Positions 44,222-54,178 of a DNA stretch of 64,000 nt are shown piece after piece. Position numbers and translations under genes: made by a program. Source of the DNA: Lysobacteraceae bacterium NML95-0200 (GTDB lineage: Bacteria; Pseudomonadota; Gammaproteobacteria; Xanthomonadales; Xanthomonadaceae); contig NWQQ01000017.1 in the NCBI GenBank assembly GCA_002798255.1, positions 101,051-165,050 on the forward strand, written 5' to 3'. Each line of letters starts with the position of its first letter. Position 1 is the first letter of the stretch. Under the pieces are notes generated by a model, which saw nothing but the letters and a program-made list of their open reading frames with translations, was not told where the DNA came from and searched no databases.

Positions 44222-45154
44222 TTACAGCGCGTAACCGAACTGCGATTTGAACTCGTCAGCAAATTCCTGATAGCTGAACTTCTGGTTCTGGGTGCCGTGA
44301 TGGCCGACCTTGATGGCGCCCATCAGATTGCCGATGCGGCCGATGGTTTCCCAGTCCATGCCCTGTTCAATGCCATACAGCAGGCCGGCACGGAAGGCAT
44401 CGCCGCAGCCGGTGGGGTCAACCACGGCGCGCTCTTTGGCGGGCGGGATATGCAGGGTCTTGCCGCTGGTATGGATTTCCACGCCCTTGGGGCCACGGGT
44501 GGTGATATAGGCACTCACGCGCTCGGCGATTTGTTTTTCACTCCAGCCGGTGCGCTCTTGCAAGAGGTTGGACTCGTAGTCATTGGCGATCACCATGTCC
44601 GCCTGCTCGATGAAGGTGCGGAATTCCTCGCCACTGAACAGCGGCATCGCTTGGCCGGGGTCAAAAATGAAGGGAATGCCCGCTTCGGCAAATTCGCGGG
44701 CATTCTGCAACATGCCCTCGCGGCCATCGGGCGCGACGATGCCCAGGCTAATGCCCTCGACATCACGCACATGGTTCTCATGGCTTTGCATCATCGCCCC
44801 CGGATGGAAGGCGGTGATTTGGTTGTTGTCGTGATCGGTGGTGATGAACGCCTGCGGGGTATAGCTGCCCGGCAGCTCGCGCACATGGGTCAACGGGATG
44901 CCGAGCGCCTCGAAATGTGCCCGGTAGGGGCCAAAATCCTCGCCGACAGTTGCCATTGGCACCGGCTTGCCGCCCAGCAGATGCAGGTTGTAGGCGATAT
45001 TGCCGGCGCAGCCGCCGAACTCGCGGCGCATCCTGGGTACCAGGAACGATACATTCAGGATATGCACCTTGTCCGGCAGGATGTGGTTCTTGAACTGGTC
45101 GGGAAACACCATGATGGTGTCGTAGGCGAGCGAGCCGCAAATCAGGGCAGACAT
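44222..45154 (-). CDS. PfkB-family adenosine kinase-like protein
   Basis: 310 residues. PfkB signatures: REFGGCAGNIAYNLHLLGGKPVPMATVGEDFG near the start and VDPTGCGDAFRAGLLYG (anion hole GAGD-like, catalytic Asp) near the end. The sequence MSALICGSLAYDTIMVFPDQFKNHILP and KVGHHGTQNQKFSYQEF matches the group annotated as adenosine kinase in beta- and gammaproteobacteria (from memory). It would phosphorylate adenosine to AMP, removing a product of ahcY (54777-56213). Ribokinase-like sugar kinase activity is the alternative. 159 bp divergent from mreB. Confidence 0.82.
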   Translation of the reverse strand: MSALICGSLAYDTIMVFPDQFKNHILPDKVHILNVSFLVPRMRREFGGCAGNIAYNLHLLGGKPVPMATVGEDFGPYRAHFEALGIPLTHVRELPGSYTPQAFITTDHDNNQITAFHPGAMMQSHENHVRDVEGISLGIVAPDGREGMLQNAREFAEAGIPFIFDPGQAMPLFSGEEFRTFIEQADMVIANDYESNLLQERTGWSEKQIAERVSAYITTRGPKGVEIHTSGKTLHIPPAKERAVVDPTGCGDAFRAGLLYGIEQGMDWETIGRIGNLMGAIKVGHHGTQNQKFSYQEFADEFKSQFGYAL

Positions 45155-45229
45155 GGGTAGGCCTCGTGGAAAACGCGCATAGGGTAACGGCCAATGTGGC
45201 CGTGGGCTACCAAAATGATGATGGAATAA

Positions 45230-46360
<1,131 letters not shown>

Positions 46361-46372
46361 GGTAAGCCACCT

Positions 46373-46412
46373 CCCCGCTGTCTGAATGGCGGGGTGTTTC
46401 AACCCCATTTTT
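46373..46412 (+). promoter_or_regulatory. mreB-mreC intergenic hairpins overlapping the mreC start
   Basis: CCCCGC (46373-46378) can pair with GCGGGG (46389-46394), with the mreC ATG (46386) in its loop; alternatively GGGGT (46391-46395) pairs with ACCCC (46402-46406) followed by ATTTTT, a weak terminator form. It could damp mreCD relative to mreB or mask translation. Confidence 0.45.
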
Positions 46413-47339
46413 CAGGACTTTCCGCCGACCGTGTCAGCTCATGCAGGTGCCTCAAGTTCGCGTCCAGAGGACATTGCGGGCAGCTTGCGCCTGTTGGCAT
46501 GGCTGGCAGCGGCGACATTGCTGATTTTTGCCGACAGCCGCGGCGACTGGCTGGCGCAACTGCGTAGTCACGGCAGCCTGCTGGTGCAGCCATTGCGGCA
46601 GCTGGCCGGGATGCCCGCGCAGCTGGGCAAGACCATGCGCAGCGATGCCGCGCTGCGTGCGCAGCTGGCGCGTGATAACCGGGTGCTGCGCAATGCGCTG
46701 CTGATGTCCGCGGCGCGTGTGGCAAAACTGGAGACGGTAGCGGCTGAAAATGCTCGCCTGCGCGCCATGCTGGGGGTGGTGGAGCAGGGCGAGCTGGATG
46801 TGCAACTTGCCCCGGTGCTGGATATCGACCTGGACCCGACCCGGCAGCGCCTGATTCTGGATGCCGGCAGCCGTCAGGGCGTGCGGCTTGGGCAGACGGT
46901 GATGGATGCCGGTGGCCTGCTGGGGCAAGTCATTGAAGTGCAACCGGGGACGGCCACGGTGCTGCTGTTGACCGATCCCGATCATGCCGTGCCGGTGGAA
47001 ATTGCCAGAAACGGCGTGCGACTGGTGGCCTATGGGCAGGGCGATCATATTGCGCTTGGCAATATTCCGCGTAGTGCCGATATTGAAGTGGGCGATGTGG
47101 TGCAAACCTCCGGCCTTGGGGGGCGTTTCCCGCCCGGCTTCAAGGTGGGCACGGTCAGCAAGCTGCGCCCGGATGACAGTCGTGCCTTCATGATGGCGGA
47201 TTTGCAGCCTGCCGCGGCGCTGGACAGGGGGCGTGAAGTGCTGTTGCTGCGGCAAATGCCGGTGCAGAAAGTACAGCCATCCACAGCGGACGCGCTACCG
47301 CAGCAGAGCCCGGCCGAGCGCTCGGGAGAGACGCCATGA
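46386..47339 (+). CDS. mreC: rod-shape determining protein MreC
   Basis: 317 residues from ATG 46386; a GTG at 46431 in the same frame would remove the first 15 residues and the hairpin overlap, and is a fair alternative. One membrane helix (LRLLAWLAAATLLIFAD) then a coiled coil (residues 75-120) and the beta-rich periplasmic domain (LILDAGSRQGVRLGQTVMDAGGLLGQVIEV, VLLLTDPDHAVPVEIARNG, VGDVVQTSGLGGRFPPGFKVG). Scaffold linking MreB to the synthesis enzymes. Overlaps mreD (ATGA). Confidence 0.93.
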   Translation: MAGCFNPIFQDFPPTVSAHAGASSSRPEDIAGSLRLLAWLAAATLLIFADSRGDWLAQLRSHGSLLVQPLRQLAGMPAQLGKTMRSDAALRAQLARDNRVLRNALLMSAARVAKLETVAAENARLRAMLGVVEQGELDVQLAPVLDIDLDPTRQRLILDAGSRQGVRLGQTVMDAGGLLGQVIEVQPGTATVLLLTDPDHAVPVEIARNGVRLVAYGQGDHIALGNIPRSADIEVGDVVQTSGLGGRFPPGFKVGTVSKLRPDDSRAFMMADLQPAAALDRGREVLLLRQMPVQKVQPSTADALPQQSPAERSGETP

Positions 47340-47821
47340 GCCGTGAGCGGCCCACAGGGCTTTTGATGCTGGTTTCGGTGCTGCTGGCGGTGGTACTGAT
47401 GTTGATACCGCTGCCCGAGATGCTCAGCCCGCTGCGTCCCTACTGGCTGGCGCTGGTAGTGGCGTACTGGGGCTTGCAGCTTCCCGAAAAAGCCGGGCTT
47501 GGATTTGCCTTTTTTGCCGGACTGCTGGCCGACTTCAGCTACGGTACCCTGCTGGGCGAGCAGGCCTTGCGCATGGTGATGCTGATGTTTCTGGTGGATC
47601 GCTTCCGTAGCCGGCTGCGGTTTTTTCCGATTTGGCAACAGGCTTTGGCGGTAGCCGCGATGTTGCTCAATGACCGTATCGTGGCGGCAGCCGTACATGC
47701 CGTTGCCGGTACGCCGCAATGGCCCGCAGCCTACTGGCTTTCGCCCATCACCGGCATGTTGATGTGGGGGCCGCTTTTCTTGGTGCTCGATGCGCTGCGC
47801 TATCGGCGCAGACAGGACTGA
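47336..47821 (+). CDS. mreD: rod-shape determining protein MreD
   Basis: 161 residues with five hydrophobic spans: LLMLVSVLLAVVLMLIPLP, WLALVVAYWGLQLPEKAGLGFAFFAGLLADFSYGTLLGEQALRMVML, ending near a WGPLFLVLDALRYRRRQD tail. This is the MreD pattern. Starts in the mreC stop; mrdA starts 3 bp after its stop. Confidence 0.93.
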   Translation: MSRERPTGLLMLVSVLLAVVLMLIPLPEMLSPLRPYWLALVVAYWGLQLPEKAGLGFAFFAGLLADFSYGTLLGEQALRMVMLMFLVDRFRSRLRFFPIWQQALAVAAMLLNDRIVAAAVHAVAGTPQWPAAYWLSPITGMLMWGPLFLVLDALRYRRRQD

Positions 47822-47824
47822 AAG

Positions 47825-49765
47825 ATGCGCAGCAAGGGGCGGCGCTCAATCAAGAACCGGGCTTGGGAAGCGGAGCTGTTTCGTCGTCGTGCCCTGGTGG
47901 GGTTCGCCATCGTGGCGCTGGTGCTGGCAGGGATGGCGCTGTGGTATTTCCGCCTGCAGGTTGTGCAGCACGCGCATTGGGCGGCGCAGTCTGAGGCCAA
48001 TCGTGTCAAACCGCGTCCCATCGTGCCGGGGCGCGGCATTATTTATGACCGTAAAGGGCGCATTTTGGCCGATAACGTGCCGGCCTTTCGCCTGGAAGTC
48101 ACCCCCAGCGAGGCGGGCGATCTGGATCAGATGCTGGCAGGCTTGCGGCAAATCATCGAATTTTCCGAAGAAGAACTGGAAGCCTTTGAAAAGGCGCGCA
48201 AAACCAGCCGCCGCTATCGCCCGATTACCTTGAAGCTCAAGGTCAGTGACGAAGAAATCGCGCGCTTCTCGGTAGACCGCTGGCGCTATCCGGGGGTGGA
48301 CATCGTGCCGTATTTTGGTCGTGTTTATCCCTATGGCGAGTTGTTTGCGCATATCGTTGGCTATGTGGGGCGGGTAGACGACAGGGATGTGGAGCGCGAG
48401 GGCGAAGCCATCAGCGTGTTCAGTCATACCGGCAAAACCGGGCTGGAGCGTTATTACGAGCAGCAGTTGCGCGGTGGCGTTGGCCATGAGCGCATTGAAA
48501 CCAGCTCCGATGGCCGGCCGATGCGCACCTTGGGCGTGGTGCCGGCGACCCCCGGCGCCGATTTGCGGCTTTCCATCGACGTGGACTTGCAGCGTGCCAT
48601 GGTGGCCGCCTTTGGTGATCTGGAGGGCACGGCAGTGGCGGTGGACCCGCGTACTGGCGAGATTCTGGCCATGGTCAGTCTGCCCAGCTATGACCCCAAT
48701 TGGTTCGTCAACGGCATTTCCCATGCCAATTACAAAGCCCTCAACGAAAACCCCTCGCGGCCGCAGTTCAATCGTGCAGTGCTGGGCGGAGTGGCGCCGG
48801 GCTCGACCATCAAGCCGATGATGGCGCTGGCCGGGCTGGACAGCGGTGTGCGTCGCCCGGAAGACCGCACCATGTCCACCGGCATGTTCTATCTGCCCGG
48901 GCAAAAACGCGGTTATGGCGATGCCTCGCGGCGTGGCCATGGCCCCACCGATGTCTACAAATCCATCTACGCCTCGGTCAATACCTATTACTACCGGTTG
49001 GCGCTGGACATGGGCATCGAGCGCATCGACCATTACATGGACTTGTATGGCTTTGGCAAACCCACCGGGGTGGATTTGGCGGGCGAGATTGAAGGCATCC
49101 TGCCTTCCCCGGCATGGAAAGCGAAAAACGCTGCCAAGCAAGGGGCGTGGTATCCGGGCGATACCGTCATCACCAGCATCGGCCAAGGCTATTGGAAAGT
49201 GACGCCACTGCAATTGGTGCAGGCCACTGCCGCACTGGGTAATGGTGGTTGGCTGCGCCGCCCGCATCTGGTGCGTGAGATGCGTCAGGGCTTTGATGCG
49301 CCCTGGGTATTGATGCCGGAAAAAGCACCAACGCAAATCAGCAGCAATCAAGACAATCTCGAAGCGATTCGCCGCGGCATGATTCTGACCGTGCATGGCC
49401 CGGGCACCGCCACCAATATCCGCGGCGGGCTGGACTACCAAATCGCCAGCAAGACCGGCACGGCGCAAGTCATCAGCCGTCGAGGCACAGCTGCGGTGAA
49501 CCCCAGAAGCCTGCCGATGCATCTGCGCCATCGCGCCCTGTTCATTGGCTTTGCCCCGGCATACGCGCCGGAAATCGCCGTGGCCGTGGCGGTTGAAGGC
49601 GGCGGCTATGGGGGCTCGACCGCCGCACCGATTGCCCGCAAGATTCTCGATGCTTGGATTCGTGGCCGCCTGCCTGCCGGACTGGAGCCGGAGCCACCCG
49701 GTGATACCCGGGTGGGCGTGCATGCAAGTACCGAGACAGCCGCCCATGATGAGGACACGCCATGA
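47825..49765 (+). CDS. mrdA: penicillin-binding protein 2 (elongation transpeptidase)
   Basis: 646 residues. One N-terminal membrane helix (FAIVALVLAGMALWYF), pedestal domain (PGRGIIYDRKGRILADN, GLERYYEQQLRG) and transpeptidase: GSTIKPM with catalytic Ser 327, SVN in ASVNTYYYRL and KTGTAQ with Lys 543. Crosslinks peptidoglycan of the lateral wall and pairs with RodA. Overlaps rodA by four bases (ATGA). Confidence 0.97.
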   Translation: MRSKGRRSIKNRAWEAELFRRRALVGFAIVALVLAGMALWYFRLQVVQHAHWAAQSEANRVKPRPIVPGRGIIYDRKGRILADNVPAFRLEVTPSEAGDLDQMLAGLRQIIEFSEEELEAFEKARKTSRRYRPITLKLKVSDEEIARFSVDRWRYPGVDIVPYFGRVYPYGELFAHIVGYVGRVDDRDVEREGEAISVFSHTGKTGLERYYEQQLRGGVGHERIETSSDGRPMRTLGVVPATPGADLRLSIDVDLQRAMVAAFGDLEGTAVAVDPRTGEILAMVSLPSYDPNWFVNGISHANYKALNENPSRPQFNRAVLGGVAPGSTIKPMMALAGLDSGVRRPEDRTMSTGMFYLPGQKRGYGDASRRGHGPTDVYKSIYASVNTYYYRLALDMGIERIDHYMDLYGFGKPTGVDLAGEIEGILPSPAWKAKNAAKQGAWYPGDTVITSIGQGYWKVTPLQLVQATAALGNGGWLRRPHLVREMRQGFDAPWVLMPEKAPTQISSNQDNLEAIRRGMILTVHGPGTATNIRGGLDYQIASKTGTAQVISRRGTAAVNPRSLPMHLRHRALFIGFAPAYAPEIAVAVAVEGGGYGGSTAAPIARKILDAWIRGRLPAGLEPEPPGDTRVGVHASTETAAHDEDTP

Positions 49766-50892
49766 ATCCGCTGCTGCGTCTCATCGCGGGCTTTGTGCAA
49801 CGCTTGCTGCGCACGTTGGACTTGCCCCTGCTTGCGGCATTGTGCGGCCTGATGCTGGCAAGTCTGGCGGTGCTCTCCAGCGTGGGTGGAGACAGTGCTC
49901 GGCTGGTGATTTCGCAGGGCGCACGCTTTGCGGTGGGGATCGCCGCGATGTGGGCGATTTCACGCATCAGGCCACAAACCTTGCGTGATGTCTCGCTCTG
50001 GATTTATCTCGCCTCGCTGCTGCCCTTGGTGGCAGTGTTGCTGATTGGCACCGGCAAGCATGGCAACCACTGGATTAACCTTGGCGTGTTCTATTTCCAG
50101 CCTTCGGAGCTGTTCAAACTGTGTCTGCCGATGATGCTGGCCTGGTATCTGGATCGCTCCATCTTGCCGCCGCGCATCGGCAACATCCTGATTGCCGGCA
50201 TGATTATCGCCCTGCCATTTGGCCTGATTTTGCTACAACCGGACTTTGGCACGGCGGTGCTGGTTGCCGCCAGCGGCGTGTTCGCCCTGTATCTGGCCGG
50301 CATGGCCTGGGGCTGGTTTGTGACCGCAGGTGCCTTGGGCATGCTGGGCTATGGTCTTGCCAAATTCGCGCCGATTGAGTGGTTCTTTATGCTGCGTCCC
50401 TACCAGCAAAGCCGCATCCTGACCTTCCGCGACCCGGCCAATGACCCGCTGGGCGATGGCTGGAACATCATCCAGTCGCAAATCGCCATCGGCTCCGGTG
50501 GCTGGGGTGGCAAGGGCTGGGGCGGCAGCAGCCAGTCACAACTGAACTACCTGCCCGAATACACCACCGACTTTGCTTTCTCGGTATTGGCAGAAGAATT
50601 TGGCTGGTTCGGCGTCCTCACCGTCCTGGCACTGTATCTGTTCGTGATTGGCCGCTGCCTGTGGATTGCCGTGGGCGCGCGCGATGGTTATTCACGCATT
50701 GTGGCCGGTACTTTCGGCCTGTCGCTGTTTGTGTATGTGCTGGTCAATGGCGGCATGATTTCCGGCCTGTTGCCGGTGGTGGGTGTGCCGATGCCCTTGA
50801 TTTCCTTTGGTGGCACCTCCGCCGTGGCACTCCTGGCCGGCATGGGGCTGGTGATGTCGGCCGGCGCGCACGGCAAAAAACACCCCGGCTGA
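49762..50892 (+). CDS. mrdB: RodA, SEDS peptidoglycan glycosyltransferase
   Basis: 376 residues with about ten membrane spans. SEDS signatures: HWINLGVFYFQPSELFKL, LLQPDFGTAVLVAASGV, RILTFRDPANDPLGDGWNIIQSQIAIGSGGWGGKGWG, LPEYTTDFAFSVLAEEFGW, LLPVVGVPMPLISFGGTSAVALLAGMGLVMS. Polymerises glycan strands with PBP2. Last gene of the elongasome operon. Confidence 0.97.
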   Translation: MNPLLRLIAGFVQRLLRTLDLPLLAALCGLMLASLAVLSSVGGDSARLVISQGARFAVGIAAMWAISRIRPQTLRDVSLWIYLASLLPLVAVLLIGTGKHGNHWINLGVFYFQPSELFKLCLPMMLAWYLDRSILPPRIGNILIAGMIIALPFGLILLQPDFGTAVLVAASGVFALYLAGMAWGWFVTAGALGMLGYGLAKFAPIEWFFMLRPYQQSRILTFRDPANDPLGDGWNIIQSQIAIGSGGWGGKGWGGSSQSQLNYLPEYTTDFAFSVLAEEFGWFGVLTVLALYLFVIGRCLWIAVGARDGYSRIVAGTFGLSLFVYVLVNGGMISGLLPVVGVPMPLISFGGTSAVALLAGMGLVMSAGAHGKKHPG

Positions 50893-50958
50893 AGCGGAGC
50901 GCAACGGTTGGGGCTGTAGCCTGGGGCGGCGGTTTGATGCGAGTTGGATGAAGGTCGT

Positions 50959-51279
50959 TCAGTCTTGCAAATGCAGCAAACCGCGGCGGCGCAGCAGGAT
51001 TTCCACCGGGATGGTCAGGAACGGCGGGATGGCGGCAAAAATTGCCAGCAACACTGCCCATAGTGGCCAGCGCAGTTTGCCCCAGGCGATTATCGTGACC
51101 ACGAGGTAGGCGAGGAAGGCCGCGCCATGCAGGCGGCCAAACAGCCAGACGCCGCTATCGGTGGTTTGGCTGCCGTATTTGAGCCACATGCCAATCAGCA
51201 GTCCCGCCCAGGTCAGGGCTTCAATCAGGGCGATGGCGCGGAACAGTTTTCCGGTGGGGGAAAGCGGTTTTTGCATCAT
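50959..51279 (-). CDS. DUF3817 domain membrane protein
   Basis: 106 residues from the ATG ending at 51279 (a second ATG follows). Three hydrophobic spans: FRAIALIEALTWAGLLIGMWLKYG, WLFGRLHGAAFLAYLVVTIIAWGK, PLWAVLLAIFAAIPPFLTIPVEILLRRRG. This order and the GRLHGAAFL motif match DUF3817, an uncharacterised inner-membrane family. It follows grxB by four bases, so the two are co-transcribed. Confidence 0.85.
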   Translation of the reverse strand: MMQKPLSPTGKLFRAIALIEALTWAGLLIGMWLKYGSQTTDSGVWLFGRLHGAAFLAYLVVTIIAWGKLRWPLWAVLLAIFAAIPPFLTIPVEILLRRRGLLHLQD

Positions 51280-51283
51280 GGGT

Positions 51284-51922
51284 TTATTGCGCCTGGGCAG
51301 AGAAATCATCAAGGCCGCTGCGTGTGCGCAGGGTGTTGTACCAAGTGGCGACCCTGGGCGGCAGTCTGGCATCTTTGACGATGCTGAGCAGGGCCAGCAG
51401 CGGGAACAAGCGGATATCGCTTTCGCCAAGTGCAGAATCAGGCGGCGGAATCAGGTCGTCCAGCTCATCCAGCAAGGGGGCAAGTTCTGCCAGCATTTCC
51501 GGAGTGGCGGCAAGCAGCGCCTCCAGGTCGCCAAAGGCGCGGATTTCGCGCTCGATATAGGCGGCGCGTGCTTCAGGCGTGGCGAGTTCGGCAAAATCGC
51601 CACGGGTGATGCGTGGCACGGCCAGGCGGAAAATCAGCCCGCTGGCGCGTTCGCTCCAGGCGTCAATCTCGGGGCGTTCGGCTGCGGTCAGCAGCGGCGG
51701 GGCAAACTGCGCATCCAGATAGCGCACGATATCCATGCTCTCGGGCATGGCGCTGCCATCGGCCTTTTGCAGAATCGGCACTTTTTTGCGGCCAATCAGC
51801 CGCGTCGGGGTTTCCACATCGTTTTCCAGCAGCACTTGCACCGGCAGGTCGAGTCTTTTCAGGCCGCGCAGCAAAACGACGCGCAGGCAGAACGGGCAGT
51901 GTTGGTAGATATAGAGTTTCAT
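51284..51922 (-). CDS. grxB: glutaredoxin 2
   Basis: 212 residues, the large monomeric Grx2 form: N-terminal thioredoxin-fold KLYIYQHCPFCLRV with active-site Cys 9 and Cys 12, GRKKVPILQKADGSAMPESMDIVRYLD (cis-Pro and glutathione-binding ESMDI), then a GST-like helical C-terminal domain. Reduces disulfides with glutathione. Expressed with the DUF3817 gene. Confidence 0.93.
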   Translation of the reverse strand: MKLYIYQHCPFCLRVVLLRGLKRLDLPVQVLLENDVETPTRLIGRKKVPILQKADGSAMPESMDIVRYLDAQFAPPLLTAAERPEIDAWSERASGLIFRLAVPRITRGDFAELATPEARAAYIEREIRAFGDLEALLAATPEMLAELAPLLDELDDLIPPPDSALGESDIRLFPLLALLSIVKDARLPPRVATWYNTLRTRSGLDDFSAQAQ

Positions 51923-51952
51923 GGCTTACCCGCTTGGAAATAAGCGGCTATT

Positions 51953-53137
51953 TTATGCTGCCTGTGAGGTGTGTTCCTCGGCGTCTGTGTCCCTGGTCTC
52001 TTCCACCATCGACAGCACGCTGCCACCTTCGCCATCTGCGCCGCGCTGGCTTTTGAGTTTGATATTGAGGCGCAACTCGTTGGCCGAGTCGGCATTGCGG
52101 ATGGCTTCTTCGTAAGAAATAAGCCCGGCGTCGTACAGGTCGAACAATTCGCCGTCGAAGGTGCGCATACCGAGCTCCTTCGATTTTTTCATGATTTCTT
52201 TCAGCGAATGGAAATCGCCCTTGAAAATGCGCTCGGATACCGTCGGGGTATTGAGCAGGATTTCCACGGCGGCTACCCGGCCATTGCCATCCTGACGGCG
52301 AATCAGGCGCTGCGAAACAATCGCCTTGAGATTGGCGGACAGATCCATCAGCAGCTGCGCGCGGCGCTCTTCGGGAAAGAAATTGATGATGCGCTCGAAG
52401 GTCTGGCTGGCGCTGTTGGCGTGCAGGGTGCTGAGGCACAGATGCCCGGTTTCGGCAAAGGAAATGGCATGCTCCATGGTTTCGGCATCGCGGATTTCGC
52501 CAATCAAGATCACATCTGGCGCCTGCCGCAGGGTGTTTTTCAGCGCGTTATGCCAGTTATGCGTGTCCACGCCCACTTCACGGTGGGTAATCAGCGATTT
52601 TTTCGAGACATGTGCGTATTCCACCGGATCTTCCACGGTGATGATATGCCCGCCACTGTTGCGGTTGCGGTGGTCAATCATCGCCGCAAGCGAGGTGGAC
52701 TTGCCCGAGCCGGTACCGCCGACCATCAGCACCAGACCGCGTTTTTCCATCACCACGTCTTTCAGGATGGGCGGCAGGCGCATGTCATCGAAGTTGGGGA
52801 TTTCTGCGGCGATGGTACGCAGCACCATGCCGACATAGCCCTGCTGCATGAATACATTGACGCGGAAGCGCGACACGCCGGGCACATGGATGGCGAAATT
52901 GCATTCCAGGTCGCGGGCAAATTCTTCGCGCTGCTTGTCATTCATCAGCGAATCGGCAAGACAGGCGGTGACATCGCCATGCAGCTTGGTGGTATGCAGT
53001 GGCAGCATATTGCCGTGCAGCTTCAGGCTGGGCGGAAAGTCGTGGGCAATGAACAGGTCAGAGCCGCCCTTTTTGGCCATGGCAGACAGCAGGCTGTGCA
53101 TCAGGTTGCGGGCTTGTTCCGGGGTGGGCAGCTGCAT
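51953..53137 (-). CDS. pilU: type IV pilus retraction ATPase PilU
   Basis: 394 residues from the ATG ending at 53137 (MQLPTPEQARNLMHSLL). PilT-like: Walker A GGTGSGKST, Asp box VEDPVEYAHVSKKSLITHREVG, Walker B LIGEIRDAETMEHAISFAETGHLCLSTLHANSA, His box. The N-terminus MAKKGGSDLFIAHDFPPSLKLHG and the longer C-terminal tail (KLKSQRGADGEGGSVLSMV) point to PilU rather than PilT. Powers pilus retraction as an accessory motor. pilT is not in this window. Confidence 0.93.
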   Translation of the reverse strand: MQLPTPEQARNLMHSLLSAMAKKGGSDLFIAHDFPPSLKLHGNMLPLHTTKLHGDVTACLADSLMNDKQREEFARDLECNFAIHVPGVSRFRVNVFMQQGYVGMVLRTIAAEIPNFDDMRLPPILKDVVMEKRGLVLMVGGTGSGKSTSLAAMIDHRNRNSGGHIITVEDPVEYAHVSKKSLITHREVGVDTHNWHNALKNTLRQAPDVILIGEIRDAETMEHAISFAETGHLCLSTLHANSASQTFERIINFFPEERRAQLLMDLSANLKAIVSQRLIRRQDGNGRVAAVEILLNTPTVSERIFKGDFHSLKEIMKKSKELGMRTFDGELFDLYDAGLISYEEAIRNADSANELRLNIKLKSQRGADGEGGSVLSMVEETRDTDAEEHTSQAA

Positions 53138-53321
53138 GGGCGTAGGAATAGACAGGAAGCCCGGTTTTGCAAGCAAGTCCTATGCCATCGGCATGCATGC
53201 CGTATCCCCTTGGTTTGCAAGGTATGCGTCCGGCTCAAGTAAGATGGCTATGCGCATTTTTGTGACAATGTGCAAAATTTTGGCCTCGATGCCACTTGCC
53301 CATTCCTGACGGAGCACGAAC

Positions 53322-53927
53322 ATGACCACATTGAGCAATGAATTCCTTTCGCAACTGCCTGCTGGCGCCGTACAGCAGGTGGCCAGCCAGTTGGGCGTTG
53401 ATGCCAATCAGGCGCAGTCGGCCATCGGCATGGCCTTGCCGCTGCTGATGGGGGCGCTGGGCAAAAACGCCAGCCAGCCGCAAGGCGCCGAAGCCTTGCT
53501 GGGGGCATTGAGCCGCGACCACGGCGCTTCCGGGGGGATCAATGACCTGCTGGGCGTGGTGCTGGGCGGCGCCAGTAGCCGCCAAACCGATGGCGCCGGG
53601 ATTCTCGGCCATATCTTTGGCGGCAATACCGGCCAAGTGGAACAAGGACTGGGACGGGCCACCGGCCTTGGCGGCGACAAGGCCGGCATGCTGATGAAAA
53701 TCCTCGCCCCGATTGTCATGGCCTGGCTGGCCAAGCGCCTGCTGAGCGGCGGCCAGAGCGGCGATGCCAATGCACTGAGTGCGGCACTCGGTGGCGAAGC
53801 CAGGGCTGCGCAACAATCGGGTATCGGCGGCCTGCTGGGCTCGGTGCTCGACCAGGACGGTGACGGCCAGCTGGGGCTGTCTGATGTGATGAAAATCGGC
53901 AGCTCCCTGCTGGGCGGCAAACGCTGA
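53322..53927 (+). CDS. DUF937 domain protein with an EF-hand-like loop
   Basis: 201 residues. The N-terminal three quarters (LPAGAVQQVASQLGVDANQAQSAIGMALPLLMGALGKNA, GINDLLGVVLGG, ILGHIFGGNTGQVEQGLGRATGLGGDKAGMLMKILAPIVMAWLAKRL) match DUF937, a helical family of unknown role. Near the end DQDGDGQLGLSD (177-188) has Asp at positions 1, 3, 5 and 12 and Gly at 6 of a calcium-binding EF-hand loop. No signal peptide. Divergent from pilU with 184 bp between starts. Confidence 0.8.
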   Translation: MTTLSNEFLSQLPAGAVQQVASQLGVDANQAQSAIGMALPLLMGALGKNASQPQGAEALLGALSRDHGASGGINDLLGVVLGGASSRQTDGAGILGHIFGGNTGQVEQGLGRATGLGGDKAGMLMKILAPIVMAWLAKRLLSGGQSGDANALSAALGGEARAAQQSGIGGLLGSVLDQDGDGQLGLSDVMKIGSSLLGGKR

Positions 53928-54004
53928 TCTCGCTACTCAAGTGCAAAGCAAAGGCGGCCTGTGGGTCGCTTTAGCGCCTTGAATAAACCCGCTCTACAAG
54001 CCCT

Positions 54005-54085
54005 GTCACCCTGCGCATAGTCGCAGGGTCTTTGTCGGACACTCCAGAAAGATTCTGCAACTGCGCTGCGCTTGTGCAGAATGAT
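54005..54085. repeat. REP pair (CCCTGCG type plus ATTCTGCG type)
   Basis: GTCACCCTGCGCATAGTCGC followed by AGGGTCT (54005-54031) and AAGATTCTGCAACTGC ... TGCAGAATGAT (54049-54085). Same order as in the 42-44 kb island. It lies 93 bp beyond the end of a toxin-antitoxin pair. Confidence 0.8.
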
Positions 54086-54178
54086 GATTGGTTTTTGGTG
54101 GTTGTCAGCGCACTCACAAATAAAGTGCTTCACGCCTTGTCAGCCTAGGTGAGACAGCTTGCGCTCTGGTGCTACGGC

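Noticed and set aside
47846..49747. 633-codon minus-strand frame opposite mrdA
   Set aside because: Mirror of a high-GC gene; mrdA has complete active-site motifs on the plus strand.
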